From an uncultured Clostridia bacterium (GTDB lineage Bacteria; Bacillota; Clostridia; UMGS1883): 64,000 nucleotides of DNA. The position numbers and the translations under genes were made by a program. Where the stretch lies: positions 109,322 to 173,321 of the forward strand of contig CAKSNY010000001.1 in the NCBI GenBank assembly GCA_934476455.1, read 5' to 3'. Of the stretch, positions 43,474 to 51,991 are shown one piece after another. Each line of letters opens with the position of its first letter. The stretch's first letter is position 1. The notes beneath the pieces were generated by a model that ran no database searches, had not been told where the DNA came from, and worked only from the letters and a program-made list of their open reading frames with translations.

Positions 43474-44493
43474 ATGTTGGCTGTTATTATTACAATTATC
43501 GGATTTGGAATAATGGTGCTTTTGCATGAAATGGGACATTTTTTGACGGCTAAAAAATTCGGCGTTTTGGTACACGAATTTTCCATAGGTATGGGGCCGA
43601 AGCTTTTTTCTGTGAAAAAAGGCGAAACGGCATACAGTCTGCGCGCGCTTCCCATAGGAGGATATGTAAAGCTTGAGGGTGAAAACGATACGGAGGAAAA
43701 CACCTCGCCGCGGGCATTTTCAAATATTGCGCCCATAAAGCGTATAATTGTGCTTTTCGCCGGCGCCGCAATGAATATAGTGTTAGGCTGGATAATTTTT
43801 GTGATAATAAATTTAAATATGGGCGTTTCGCCGAGCGTTGTGCGTGAAATAACGCCCGAAATGAGTAAGTTTCAGAATGTTCTTTCGGCAGGCGATGAAA
43901 TTGTGTGCCTTAATTCCACGCGCACGCATACATTCGACGATGTTTCTCTGTTTATGAGCCGCTGTGACGGAAGCGATATAAAAATAACATATAAGCACAA
44001 TAACTCTATAAAGACAAAAAGCTTTACGCCTATAAAGACAGACAGCGGGTATAAGCTTGGCGTTATGTTTTTGTCGGAAAAAGCCGGGATAGGAAAAAGT
44101 GCCGTTTACGGAGTATATGACACTATGTATATCGCAAAAGCGGTATTTTTTGCGCTGGGAGACCTTTTTACCGGACGTGAGGGGTTAGACGCCCTTTCGG
44201 GACCTGTGGAAATAGTGTCGGTTGTCGGTACGGTGACGAAAAACAGCAGCGGATATACCCTTATGAGCATACTTTATCTTTTCGCAATGATAACCGTAAA
44301 TCTCGGAATATTTAATTTGCTGCCGTTTCCCGCACTTGACGGCGGAAGTATTATATTTGCATTTTATGAGCTTGTTACAAAAAAGAAGGTAAAGCCGGAA
44401 ATAGTCGGATATGCCGGAATGATAGGCTTTGCACTTTTGATGCTTTTGGCGGCATACGTAACTGTAGGCGATATCAAAGGATTGTTTAAATAA
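43474..44493 (+). CDS. rseP: RIP metalloprotease (RseP/RasP type)
   Basis: The 339-residue site-2 protease has HEMGH at residues 18-22 in the first membrane helix and 'FPALDGGSI' in a later helix as zinc ligands. A PDZ domain (about 120-190, 'LSAGDEIVCLN') lies between. The family cleaves anti-sigma factors and signal peptide remnants inside the membrane. The start is ATG 43474, two bases after the dxr stop and behind GGAAGGAA. Confidence 0.95.
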   Translation: MLAVIITIIGFGIMVLLHEMGHFLTAKKFGVLVHEFSIGMGPKLFSVKKGETAYSLRALPIGGYVKLEGENDTEENTSPRAFSNIAPIKRIIVLFAGAAMNIVLGWIIFVIINLNMGVSPSVVREITPEMSKFQNVLSAGDEIVCLNSTRTHTFDDVSLFMSRCDGSDIKITYKHNNSIKTKSFTPIKTDSGYKLGVMFLSEKAGIGKSAVYGVYDTMYIAKAVFFALGDLFTGREGLDALSGPVEIVSVVGTVTKNSSGYTLMSILYLFAMITVNLGIFNLLPFPALDGGSIIFAFYELVTKKKVKPEIVGYAGMIGFALLMLLAAYVTVGDIKGLFK

Positions 44494-44513
44494 AACGGAA
44501 AGGGATAAAACAT

Positions 44514-44942
44514 ATGAGCAGAACACTTGCAAGAGAGGACGCATTTAAACTGATTTTTGAGATGCGTACATCGAACAAAAGCCCGGAAAGCATTATTGCG
44601 TACCTGTGCGAAACCGCGCAGGTAAATAACGAGATGTGGGCACAGGAAAGCGTAAGCCGTGAAAATATGGATTATATACAAGTCGTGGTAAACGGAATAG
44701 AGGATAATACGACGGAGATTAACGAAAAAATTTCGTCAAAGCTCAGAAAATGGACGATAGAGCGTCTTTCAAAAGTGAACCTTGCCCTGCTGCAGCTTGG
44801 AACGTATGAACTGCTGTATATGGATGATGTTCCCGATAAGGTAGCAATAAACGAAGCGGTAGAGCTTGCCAAAAAATACGGCGGGGAAGAGTCGGCGGCG
44901 TTTGTAAACGGGGTTTTGGGTGCAATTGAAAAGGATAAGTGA
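44514..44942 (+). CDS. nusB: Transcription antitermination factor NusB
   Basis: The 142-residue helical protein has 'AREDAFKLIFEM', 'WTIERLSKVNLALLQLGTYELLY', 'DVPDKVAINEAVELAKKYGGEESAAFVNGVLGAI', the standard NusB C-terminal half. It binds boxA RNA with NusE (S10) in rRNA antitermination. The gene lies between rseP and xseA. Confidence 0.96.
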   Translation: MSRTLAREDAFKLIFEMRTSNKSPESIIAYLCETAQVNNEMWAQESVSRENMDYIQVVVNGIEDNTTEINEKISSKLRKWTIERLSKVNLALLQLGTYELLYMDDVPDKVAINEAVELAKKYGGEESAAFVNGVLGAIEKDK

Positions 44943-44946
44943 TAAT

Positions 44947-46164
44947 ATGGCAGATTCCAGGCGTATAGCTACCGTATCGCAGATAAATAATTACATTAAA
45001 GCGCTTATGGAGCAGGTTCCCGTTTTGGGAAATGTTTGGATAAAGGGCGAAATCAGCAATTTTAAAAGACATTCCTCCGGGCATTTATATCTTACGCTTA
45101 AGGATTCGGGCTCGGTCCTTAAAGCGGTAATGTTTCGGGCGGCTGTATATAATTTAAGCTTTAAGCCGGAGGACGGAATGAAGGTTCTTGCACGCGGCAG
45201 AATAAGCGTTTACGAGGCGGGCGGACAGTACCAACTGTATATAGAAGAAATGGAGGCGGAAGGTCAGGGCGACCTTTACGCAAAGTTCGAGGCACTTAAA
45301 AAAAAGCTTGCGGAGGAAGGACTTTTTGATGAAGAAAGAAAAAAAGCTCTTCCGCGATTTCCGAAGACCATAGGTATAGTTACAAGCCCGACGGGGGCTG
45401 CCGTCCGCGATATGATAAACGTGCTTCGCAGGCGGTACCCTATGGTTAAGGTTGTGTTATATCCGTGCCTTGTTCAGGGCGAGGCAGCGGCAGAATCTGT
45501 TTCGCAGGCGATAGAGTATTTTAACAAAGAAAAGAATGTTGACGTGATTATTGCAGGACGCGGCGGCGGCTCTATAGAGGATTTGTGGGCATTTAATGAG
45601 GAACGAACGGCGCGTGCCGTGGCAAATTCGGAAATACCGATTATTTCGGCGGTAGGTCATGAAACTGATTTTACAATATGCGATTTTGCAGCGTCGCTGC
45701 GCGCGCCGACTCCCTCGGCAGCGGCGGAGCTTGCTGTTCCTGATTTTATGGAACTCAGGCGTTTTGCCGATACTGCACAGTCGCGTATGGGATATTTGCT
45801 GAAAAAGCAGATTGAGGCGAAAAAGCGCGAACTTAAGCTTTTGTGCGAGCACAGCTCTGTTACAAAATTTGACCGCGCACTGATGGACAGGCAGCAGACA
45901 CTTGACGGGCTGTACGACAGGTGCGAAAAAAGTATATCCGATACAATAGAAGCAAGCGATTTAAAGGTTAAGGCTTTATGCGGAAAACTGTCGGTGCTTT
46001 CTCCGCTGTCGGTTTTTGAGCGAGGATATTGCGCCGCCATACACAACGGAAAAACGCTGCAAAGCGCGTCAGACGTTGAAGTCGGCGATCTTATCACGCT
46101 TAAAATGTGCGGCGGTGAGGTTGACTGTAATGTGAAAGAGAGGAGACTTTCCGATGAAATTTGA
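44947..46164 (+). CDS. xseA: Exodeoxyribonuclease VII large subunit
   Basis: The 405-residue protein has an OB-fold N-terminus ('GNVWIKGEISNFKRHSSGHLYLTLKD') and the catalytic core: 'IGIVTSPTGAAVRDMINVLRRRYP', 'VIIAGRGGGSIEDLWAFNEE', 'ISAVGHETDFTICDFAASLRAPTPSAAAEL'. Coiled-coil arms follow. With XseB it degrades single-stranded DNA from both ends. The start is ATG 44947; AAGGA lies about ten bases before. Its end overlaps xseB by 11 bases. Confidence 0.96.
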   Translation: MADSRRIATVSQINNYIKALMEQVPVLGNVWIKGEISNFKRHSSGHLYLTLKDSGSVLKAVMFRAAVYNLSFKPEDGMKVLARGRISVYEAGGQYQLYIEEMEAEGQGDLYAKFEALKKKLAEEGLFDEERKKALPRFPKTIGIVTSPTGAAVRDMINVLRRRYPMVKVVLYPCLVQGEAAAESVSQAIEYFNKEKNVDVIIAGRGGGSIEDLWAFNEERTARAVANSEIPIISAVGHETDFTICDFAASLRAPTPSAAAELAVPDFMELRRFADTAQSRMGYLLKKQIEAKKRELKLLCEHSSVTKFDRALMDRQQTLDGLYDRCEKSISDTIEASDLKVKALCGKLSVLSPLSVFERGYCAAIHNGKTLQSASDVEVGDLITLKMCGGEVDCNVKERRLSDEI

Positions 46165-46363
46165 AGAAGCGATGAGTAAACTTGAAGAAACCGTGGCAAA
46201 GCTTGAAAGCGGCGACAAAACGCTTGACGAGTCGATGGAGCTTTTTGAAGAGGGCATAAAACTCAGCCGTACATGCCGCAAGCTGCTTGACGATGCCAGG
46301 CTTAAGGTTGTGGAGCTTGTCGGCGGGGAAGAAAAAGACTTTGATACGGAGAATGTAAAATGA
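46154..46363 (+). CDS. xseB: Exodeoxyribonuclease VII small subunit
   Basis: The 69-residue helical hairpin, 'FEEAMSKLEETVAKLESGD' then 'LDESMELFEEGIKLSRTC', is the typical XseB pattern. It binds the coiled-coil arms of XseA. It overlaps xseA (11 bases) and ispA (4 bases), indicating tight coupling. The ribosome site is GAGAGGAG. Confidence 0.95.
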   Translation: MKFEEAMSKLEETVAKLESGDKTLDESMELFEEGIKLSRTCRKLLDDARLKVVELVGGEEKDFDTENVK

Positions 46364-47220
46364 CGTTTGAAAAGCAGCTTTCAAAATATTGTGAAATTGC
46401 GGAAAATACAGTAAGCAATGCTCTTTATAACAAAGACGGAAAAATATATGACGCGATGCGCTACAGCCTGCTTGCCGGAGGAAAAAGGGTAAGACCGGTG
46501 ATATGCCTTGCCTGTGCGGATGCCCTTTCGGGAAATATTGATTATGCGGCATTTTCGGGCTGCGCGGTGGAGATAATACATACATATTCGCTTATACACG
46601 ATGATTTGCCGTGTATGGACGATGACGCACTTCGCCGCGGAAAACCGACAAATCATATGGTATTCGGCGAGGCTACGGCAGTACTGTCGGGAGATGCGCT
46701 TTTAAATTATGCGTGCGAATATCTTTTGTCAAAGGATATTAAGCCCGATACAAAGCTTTCGCTGCTCAGGCTTCTTTATTCGGCTTCGGGTGCAGACGGT
46801 ATGATATACGGGCAAATGCTTGATATGGAGGCGGAGGTTACACCCGCTGATGAAAAAGGGCTGTATCTTCTTCATCAAAAAAAGACGGGTGCACTTATAA
46901 ATGCAGCCGCTGCCATGGGCGCGGTGTGTGCAAATGCAGACGAGGGCATTTTTTATGAATATTCCGCAGCGCTTGGCGAAGCGTTTCAGATATGCGATGA
47001 TATACTTGACGTTGAAAGCAATGCGCAGGTTATGGGAAAAAACACGGGAAGTGACGAAAAAAACCATAAAACCACATTTGTAACGCTTTACGGTATGGAC
47101 GGAGCAAAAGCGCGCCTGAAAGAAGAAACGGAAAGAGCGGTTGATTCGCTTGACTTTTTGGGTTCTGCGGGCGGATTTTTAAGGGATTATGCATTCTATT
47201 TGCTTAACAGAAAAAATTGA
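46360..47220 (+). CDS. ispA: Polyprenyl (farnesyl/geranylgeranyl) diphosphate synthase
   Basis: The 286-residue all-trans prenyltransferase has 'LLAGGKRVRPVICLA', the first aspartate-rich motif 'HDDLPCMDDDALRRGKPT', 'GQMLDMEAE', and the second motif 'QICDDILDVE'. It condenses IPP with allylic diphosphates, usually to farnesyl diphosphate, the substrate of UppS. dxs, which often follows ispA, is not present; prfA is next. Confidence 0.94.
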   Translation: MTFEKQLSKYCEIAENTVSNALYNKDGKIYDAMRYSLLAGGKRVRPVICLACADALSGNIDYAAFSGCAVEIIHTYSLIHDDLPCMDDDALRRGKPTNHMVFGEATAVLSGDALLNYACEYLLSKDIKPDTKLSLLRLLYSASGADGMIYGQMLDMEAEVTPADEKGLYLLHQKKTGALINAAAAMGAVCANADEGIFYEYSAALGEAFQICDDILDVESNAQVMGKNTGSDEKNHKTTFVTLYGMDGAKARLKEETERAVDSLDFLGSAGGFLRDYAFYLLNRKN

Positions 47221-47237
47221 CGGAGGATTTTTACACT

Positions 47238-48308
47238 ATGTTTGGAAAACTGGCATTTATTGAAGAAAGATACGAGCTTTTGCAAAACAAAATCAGCGAT
47301 CCCGATGTTATAAGCGACCAGGCAAGATGGAGAAAGCTTTGTAAGGAAAGCGCCGATATTACCCCGATAGTGGAAAAATACCGTGAGTATAAAAAGGCAA
47401 AGGATGCCATAGATGAGGCACAGGAACTGTTAAAAGAAAAAAACGACAAGGATTTTGAGGAGCTTTTGCAAAGCGAAATTTCAGAGAACAAGGAAAAAAT
47501 AACGGCGCTTGAGGAAGAGCTTAAAATACTGCTTTTGCCCAAAGACCCAAATGACGAAAAAAATGTTATAGTTGAAATACGCGGCGGCACCGGCGGGGAG
47601 GAAGCGGCGCTGTTCGCAGCTTCTCTTTTTCGGATGTATACAATGTATGCCGAAAACAGAAGGTGGAAGATTGAGGTGTTAAACCAAAACCCGACGGAGC
47701 TTGGCGGGTATAAGGAAATTACGTTTTCCATAGAGGGCGAGGGTGCGTACAGCCGTTTAAAGTATGAAAGCGGCGTACACCGCGTTCAAAGGGTGCCGGA
47801 AACGGAGTCGGGCGGAAGAATACACACAAGCGCCGCAACAGTGGCAGTTTTGCCGGAGGTAGAAGAGGTGGATTTTGAAATAAATCAAAATGACCTACGA
47901 ATAGATGTATTCCGTGCGGGCGGTCCGGGCGGTCAGTGCGTAAACACAACGGATTCTGCGGTAAGGGTAACGCATTTGCCGACGGGTATTGTGGTATCCT
48001 GTCAGGACGAAAAAAGCCAGCATAAAAACAAAGACAAGGCACTTAAAGTTTTAAGAAGCCGTTTGTATGATTTTTACGAGTCACAGCGTAACGATGAAAT
48101 AAGCCGCGAACGTAAAAGCCAGGTCGGCAGCGGCGACCGCAGCGAACGTATACGTACGTACAACTTTCCCCAGGGAAGAGTGAGCGACCACAGAATAAAT
48201 CTTACACTTTATAAAATCGATGCGATAATGAACGGGCAGCTTGACGAAATAATTGACGCGCTTATAACGCATTATCAGAGCGAACGGTTAAAAAATACCG
48301 AAGAATAA
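47238..48308 (+). CDS. prfA: Peptide chain release factor 1
   Basis: The 356-residue class I release factor has GGQ at 231-233 in 'RAGGPGGQCVNTTDSAVR' and a PxT codon-recognition motif (PET in 'RVPETESGGRIH'), marking RF1 rather than RF2. The GGQ flank differs from the common 'SGAGGQHVN' (Gly-Pro before, Cys after). It reads UAA and UAG. The start is ATG 47238 after GGAGG; a TTG at 47217 overlaps the ispA end. Confidence 0.96.
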   Translation: MFGKLAFIEERYELLQNKISDPDVISDQARWRKLCKESADITPIVEKYREYKKAKDAIDEAQELLKEKNDKDFEELLQSEISENKEKITALEEELKILLLPKDPNDEKNVIVEIRGGTGGEEAALFAASLFRMYTMYAENRRWKIEVLNQNPTELGGYKEITFSIEGEGAYSRLKYESGVHRVQRVPETESGGRIHTSAATVAVLPEVEEVDFEINQNDLRIDVFRAGGPGGQCVNTTDSAVRVTHLPTGIVVSCQDEKSQHKNKDKALKVLRSRLYDFYESQRNDEISRERKSQVGSGDRSERIRTYNFPQGRVSDHRINLTLYKIDAIMNGQLDEIIDALITHYQSERLKNTEE

Positions 48309-48325
48309 AATCAGGAGGGCTTTTT

Positions 48326-49288
48326 ATGGAGGGCAGACGCGAAAAGGTAAAGCTTAGAAAAATTATAAACGAATTTCATCTTGAAATTATAAATCAGACG
48401 GAAAATATAGACGAAATAGAAATTTCGTGCAGTGACGTGCACAGACCGGGAATTCAGCTCAGTGAAAGATATTTCGATTATTTTGATAATGACAGAATAC
48501 AGATCCTCGGTAAGGTTGAACAATATTATATGCAGCAAAAAAACAGCGATGAACGCACGGTTGCATATGAAAAGCTTATGTCAACAGGTATACCGGCTGT
48601 AGTTATTACACGAAATCTTGAATGTTCCGACGAACTGATTGCCGCGGCGAAAAAGTACAACGTTCCTCTTATGCGTACGGACGACAGCACATCAAGCTTT
48701 ATGGCGGCGCTTATAGCAACGCTCAGTGTTGACCTTGCACCTACTGTAACGCGCCACGGCGTTTTGGTAGAGGTTTACGGCGAGGGCGTACTTCTCTTAG
48801 GTGAAAGCGGCGTAGGCAAAAGTGAAACCGCCGTTGAGCTTATAAAACGCGGACATCGCCTTGTTGCGGATGATGCGGTCGATATTAAGCGTGTTTCGGC
48901 GAAAACGCTTGTCGGAAGCTCGCCGGAAATTATAAGGCATTTTATAGAGCTTCGCGGTATAGGAATAATAGATGTTAAAAAGATTTTCGGTATGGGCGCC
49001 GTTAAAAATACCGAAAATATAAATCTTGTAATTAACCTTGAGTCGTGGCAGCAGGGTAAAAACTATGAAAGGCTTGGGCTTGACAAGGAAGTAACAAATA
49101 TTTTGGGAATAGATATTCCGTCGCTTACGGTGCCGGTACGCCCGGGCAGAAATTTGGCTGTAATTATAGAAATTGCTGCGATGAATCACCGCCAGCAGAA
49201 TATGGGATATAATGCAGCCGAAGAGCTTAGCGAAAGACTTACAAGGCAGATGCAGGGACAGGATATTTCCGGAAGAGAATTTTTCTAA
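48326..49288 (+). CDS. hprK: HPr kinase/phosphorylase
   Basis: The 320-residue protein has the N-terminal HprK domain, then the P-loop 'GESGVGKSETAVELIKRGHRLVADDAV' (from G159) and the signature 'EIRGIGIIDVKKIFG'-type ('LRGIGIIDVKKIFGMGAV'). It phosphorylates HPr on Ser46 to drive CcpA-dependent carbon catabolite repression, so the organism is expected to use a PTS. The start is ATG 48326 behind CAGGAGG. Confidence 0.96.
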   Translation: MEGRREKVKLRKIINEFHLEIINQTENIDEIEISCSDVHRPGIQLSERYFDYFDNDRIQILGKVEQYYMQQKNSDERTVAYEKLMSTGIPAVVITRNLECSDELIAAAKKYNVPLMRTDDSTSSFMAALIATLSVDLAPTVTRHGVLVEVYGEGVLLLGESGVGKSETAVELIKRGHRLVADDAVDIKRVSAKTLVGSSPEIIRHFIELRGIGIIDVKKIFGMGAVKNTENINLVINLESWQQGKNYERLGLDKEVTNILGIDIPSLTVPVRPGRNLAVIIEIAAMNHRQQNMGYNAAEELSERLTRQMQGQDISGREFF

Positions 49289-49306
49289 TTTTTAAGGAGC
49301 AGTTTA

Positions 49307-50200
49307 ATGAAAGACGAATTAAAAAAAATTATAGGGGAGGATTCCGTCAGAAAAAACGTATTGCTGAAAGACTATACAAGCTTTAAAGTCGGCGGCGCGG
49401 CTGAAATATTTATAGAGCCCAAAACCGCCGAGGATTTAAAGGCTGCCGTTAAGTTTTTATATGAAAAACAGCAGCCGTACTACATTTTGGGCAACGGCAG
49501 CAATCTTTTGGTAAGTGACGGCGGCGTAAAAAAACCGGTAATTCATATCGGAAAAATGCTTTCGGGCGTATCTGTCTTTGACGAGTGTATAACAGCGCGC
49601 GCCGGCGCAACATTGGCGGTAATTTCGAGAGAGGCTCTTAAAAACTCGCTTTCCGGTTTTGAATTTGCCGCGGGCATTCCCGGCACGCTCGGCGGGGGCG
49701 TAATAATGAATGCGGGCGCATACGGCGGGGAAATGAAAGATGTTATAGAGGCGGTAAGCTATCTTGACCCTTCCGGGGAGGAGCATATAGCAAAAAATTG
49801 CGAGATGGAGTTTTCCTACAGAAGCAGCGCACTTCAAAATACGGGCTGCATCGTCCTTGGGGCAACGATATGCCTTAAAAAAGGGGACGGCGTGCAAATA
49901 AAAGAAACAATGGCTGATTTGGCAATGCGCCGCCGCGAAAAACAGCCGCTTGAATATCCGAGCGCGGGCAGCACCTTTAAAAGACCGAAAGGGTATTTTG
50001 CCGGAACTGCTATAGACGAATGCGGGCTTAAGGGCGCAAAAATCGGCGGTGCATGTGTAAGCGAAAAGCACGCCGGCTTTATAATAAATACCGGCGGTGC
50101 GACCGCGGCAGATATATTAAACCTTATAGACTATGTAAGGGAAACCGTGTTTAAGAAGACAGGCATAGAGCTTGAACCGGAGGTAAAGTACTGGGATTAG
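49307..50200 (+). CDS. murB: UDP-N-acetylmuramate dehydrogenase (MurB)
   Basis: The 297-residue FAD enzyme has 'YTSFKVGGAAEIFIEPKT', 'YILGNGSNLLVSD', 'GIPGTLGGGVIMNAGAYGGEM', 'YRSSALQ', 'YPSAGSTFKRP' and a C-terminal 'GIELEPEVKYW'. It reduces UDP-GlcNAc-enolpyruvate to UDP-MurNAc for peptidoglycan. The motifs fit the shorter Gram-positive MurB type. The ribosome site is AAGGAG. Confidence 0.96.
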   Translation: MKDELKKIIGEDSVRKNVLLKDYTSFKVGGAAEIFIEPKTAEDLKAAVKFLYEKQQPYYILGNGSNLLVSDGGVKKPVIHIGKMLSGVSVFDECITARAGATLAVISREALKNSLSGFEFAAGIPGTLGGGVIMNAGAYGGEMKDVIEAVSYLDPSGEEHIAKNCEMEFSYRSSALQNTGCIVLGATICLKKGDGVQIKETMADLAMRRREKQPLEYPSAGSTFKRPKGYFAGTAIDECGLKGAKIGGACVSEKHAGFIINTGGATAADILNLIDYVRETVFKKTGIELEPEVKYWD

Positions 50201-50210
50201 GGGTGTATGA

Positions 50211-51065
50211 ATGAGATTTGTAATAATAACTGGGATGAGCGGTGCGGGAAAAACACAGGTTATGCACTCAATGGAAGACATAGGCTACTATTGTATTGAT
50301 AATATGCCGCTTGCTTTTTTGGTACCGTTTGCAAAAATGTGCTATACCGAAAAAAGCTTTGAAAATGTTGCGGTTGTAATAGATATCCGCGGTGGGGAAT
50401 CTCTTAAAAAAATCGGAGATTCGCTGACAAATCTTGAAAATGAAGGCTTTGAATACGAAATATTATTCCTTGAGGCAAACCCGTCCGTGCTTGTAAAAAG
50501 ATATAAAGAAACGCGGCGCAAGCATCCGCTTTCACCGGAGGGCAGCATTGAAGAGGGCATAGCGCTTGAAAGAAAGCGGCTCGGCGATATGCGCAGCAAG
50601 GCGACGTATATAATAGACACCTCGCGTATGCTGACAAGAGAGCTTCGGCAGGTTGTGCTTGAAATGTTCGGAAAAGGTGACGGGAAGGGGTATTTTCGTA
50701 TACAGGTAGAGTCATTCGGCTTTAAATACGGAATACCGATTGACGCAGACCTTGTTTTTGACGTTAGGTTTTTGCCAAACCCGTTTTATATAGATGAACT
50801 GAAGCAGCATAACGGCACAGAGAAGCCTGTGCGTGATTTTGTTATGAAATTTGACCAGACAAAGCAGTTTTTAATAAAGCTTGAGGATATGCTTGATATG
50901 CTTATACCGCATTATATCGAAGAAGGAAAGAGTGAACTTGTAATAGCAATCGGCTGTACGGGCGGAAAGCACAGAAGCGTGGCAATAGCCGACGCGGTTG
51001 CAAACGATTTAACAGAAAAAAATTACAATGTAACGGAAAGACACAGAGATATGGCAGAGGGCTGA
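50211..51065 (+). CDS. rapZ: RNase adapter protein RapZ (YvcJ), nucleotide-binding
   Basis: The 284-residue protein has a Walker A 'GMSGAGKTQVMHSMEDIGYYCIDNMP' (from residue 7) and 'GCTGGKHRSVAIADAVA' near the C-terminus, the typical RapZ/YvcJ pattern. In Firmicutes it hydrolyses GTP/ATP and affects competence or metabolism; in enterics it senses GlcN6P. It lies between murB and whiA; yvcK, usual at this place, is missing. Confidence 0.95.
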   Translation: MRFVIITGMSGAGKTQVMHSMEDIGYYCIDNMPLAFLVPFAKMCYTEKSFENVAVVIDIRGGESLKKIGDSLTNLENEGFEYEILFLEANPSVLVKRYKETRRKHPLSPEGSIEEGIALERKRLGDMRSKATYIIDTSRMLTRELRQVVLEMFGKGDGKGYFRIQVESFGFKYGIPIDADLVFDVRFLPNPFYIDELKQHNGTEKPVRDFVMKFDQTKQFLIKLEDMLDMLIPHYIEEGKSELVIAIGCTGGKHRSVAIADAVANDLTEKNYNVTERHRDMAEG

Positions 51066-51069
51066 TAAT

Positions 51070-51960
51070 ATGGAAAAGACGTTTTCATCCGAGGTGAAAG
51101 ATGAGCTTTGCCTGCTTAATATTAAAACATTGCAGGCGGCGGCGGCAGAGCTTGCGGCAATGCTTATTTTCGGTGAAAATACAGATACGGATAACATTGT
51201 TATAAAAAGCGGACGTGCCGAAAATGCCGCGCGTATACAGGCGCTTTTAAAAAAAGCGGGCGGGCAGAGAATTGCAATTGACGTTTCGGAAAGAAAAAAT
51301 ATATATACTGTAAAAATACCGAAAAATGCGGCGGAAAATTTAGGCGTTTACATTACGGAGCAGGGCGATATAGAGCTTGATGAAGAAATTATAGAAAATG
51401 AAAACGAAAAACGCGCTTTTTTGCGGGGCGCATTTATCGTGAGCGGCACCATAACGCCGCCGGAAAAGAACTATTCGTGTGAGCTGTTCACAATGAACGA
51501 AAATATGGCGTATATCGCAGCAGAGATTTTGGAAAGCCTCGGCGTTAAGGCAAACACTGTGAAGCGGAAAGAGTACTTTGTAACATATCTTAACGACTGC
51601 GAATCCGTGACGGCATTTTTGGGTATTATCGGCGCACAGACGGCGCTGCTTCATCTTATGACAACTCAGGTGGAAAAGGATTACAGAAACCAGACAAACA
51701 GAATTTTTAACTGCCGTGTTGCAAATATTGATAAAATGATAAAAGCGGCGGCGGGGCAATGCGCCGTTATCGAAAGGCTTATGGCTTCGCAAAAATGGGA
51801 GGAGCTTACACCGCAGCTTCGCGCCCTGGCAGAGCTTAGAATGGAAAATAAGGAAAGCAGCCTGGCAGAGCTTGGCGAAAAAATGTCGCCGCCAATCAGC
51901 AAAAGTGCCGTAAACAGAAGAATGAGCAGACTTTTGGAATTGGCAAAAAAGCTTGACTGA
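51070..51960 (+). CDS. whiA: DNA-binding protein WhiA
   Basis: The 296-residue protein has a LAGLIDADG-like N-terminal domain ('FLRGAFIVSGTITPPEKNYSCEL', 'NDCESVTAFLGIIGA') and a C-terminal helix-turn-helix ('LAELRMENKESSLAELGEKMSPPISKSAVNRRMSRLLEL'). It links division and chromosome segregation in Firmicutes and sporulation in actinomycetes. The start is ATG 51070, five bases after rapZ; the dnaE ribosome site begins just after it. Confidence 0.95.
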   Translation: MEKTFSSEVKDELCLLNIKTLQAAAAELAAMLIFGENTDTDNIVIKSGRAENAARIQALLKKAGGQRIAIDVSERKNIYTVKIPKNAAENLGVYITEQGDIELDEEIIENENEKRAFLRGAFIVSGTITPPEKNYSCELFTMNENMAYIAAEILESLGVKANTVKRKEYFVTYLNDCESVTAFLGIIGAQTALLHLMTTQVEKDYRNQTNRIFNCRVANIDKMIKAAAGQCAVIERLMASQKWEELTPQLRALAELRMENKESSLAELGEKMSPPISKSAVNRRMSRLLELAKKLD

Positions 51961-51991
51961 TAAATGTTTTGGCAGCAAAACGGAGGTAGAA

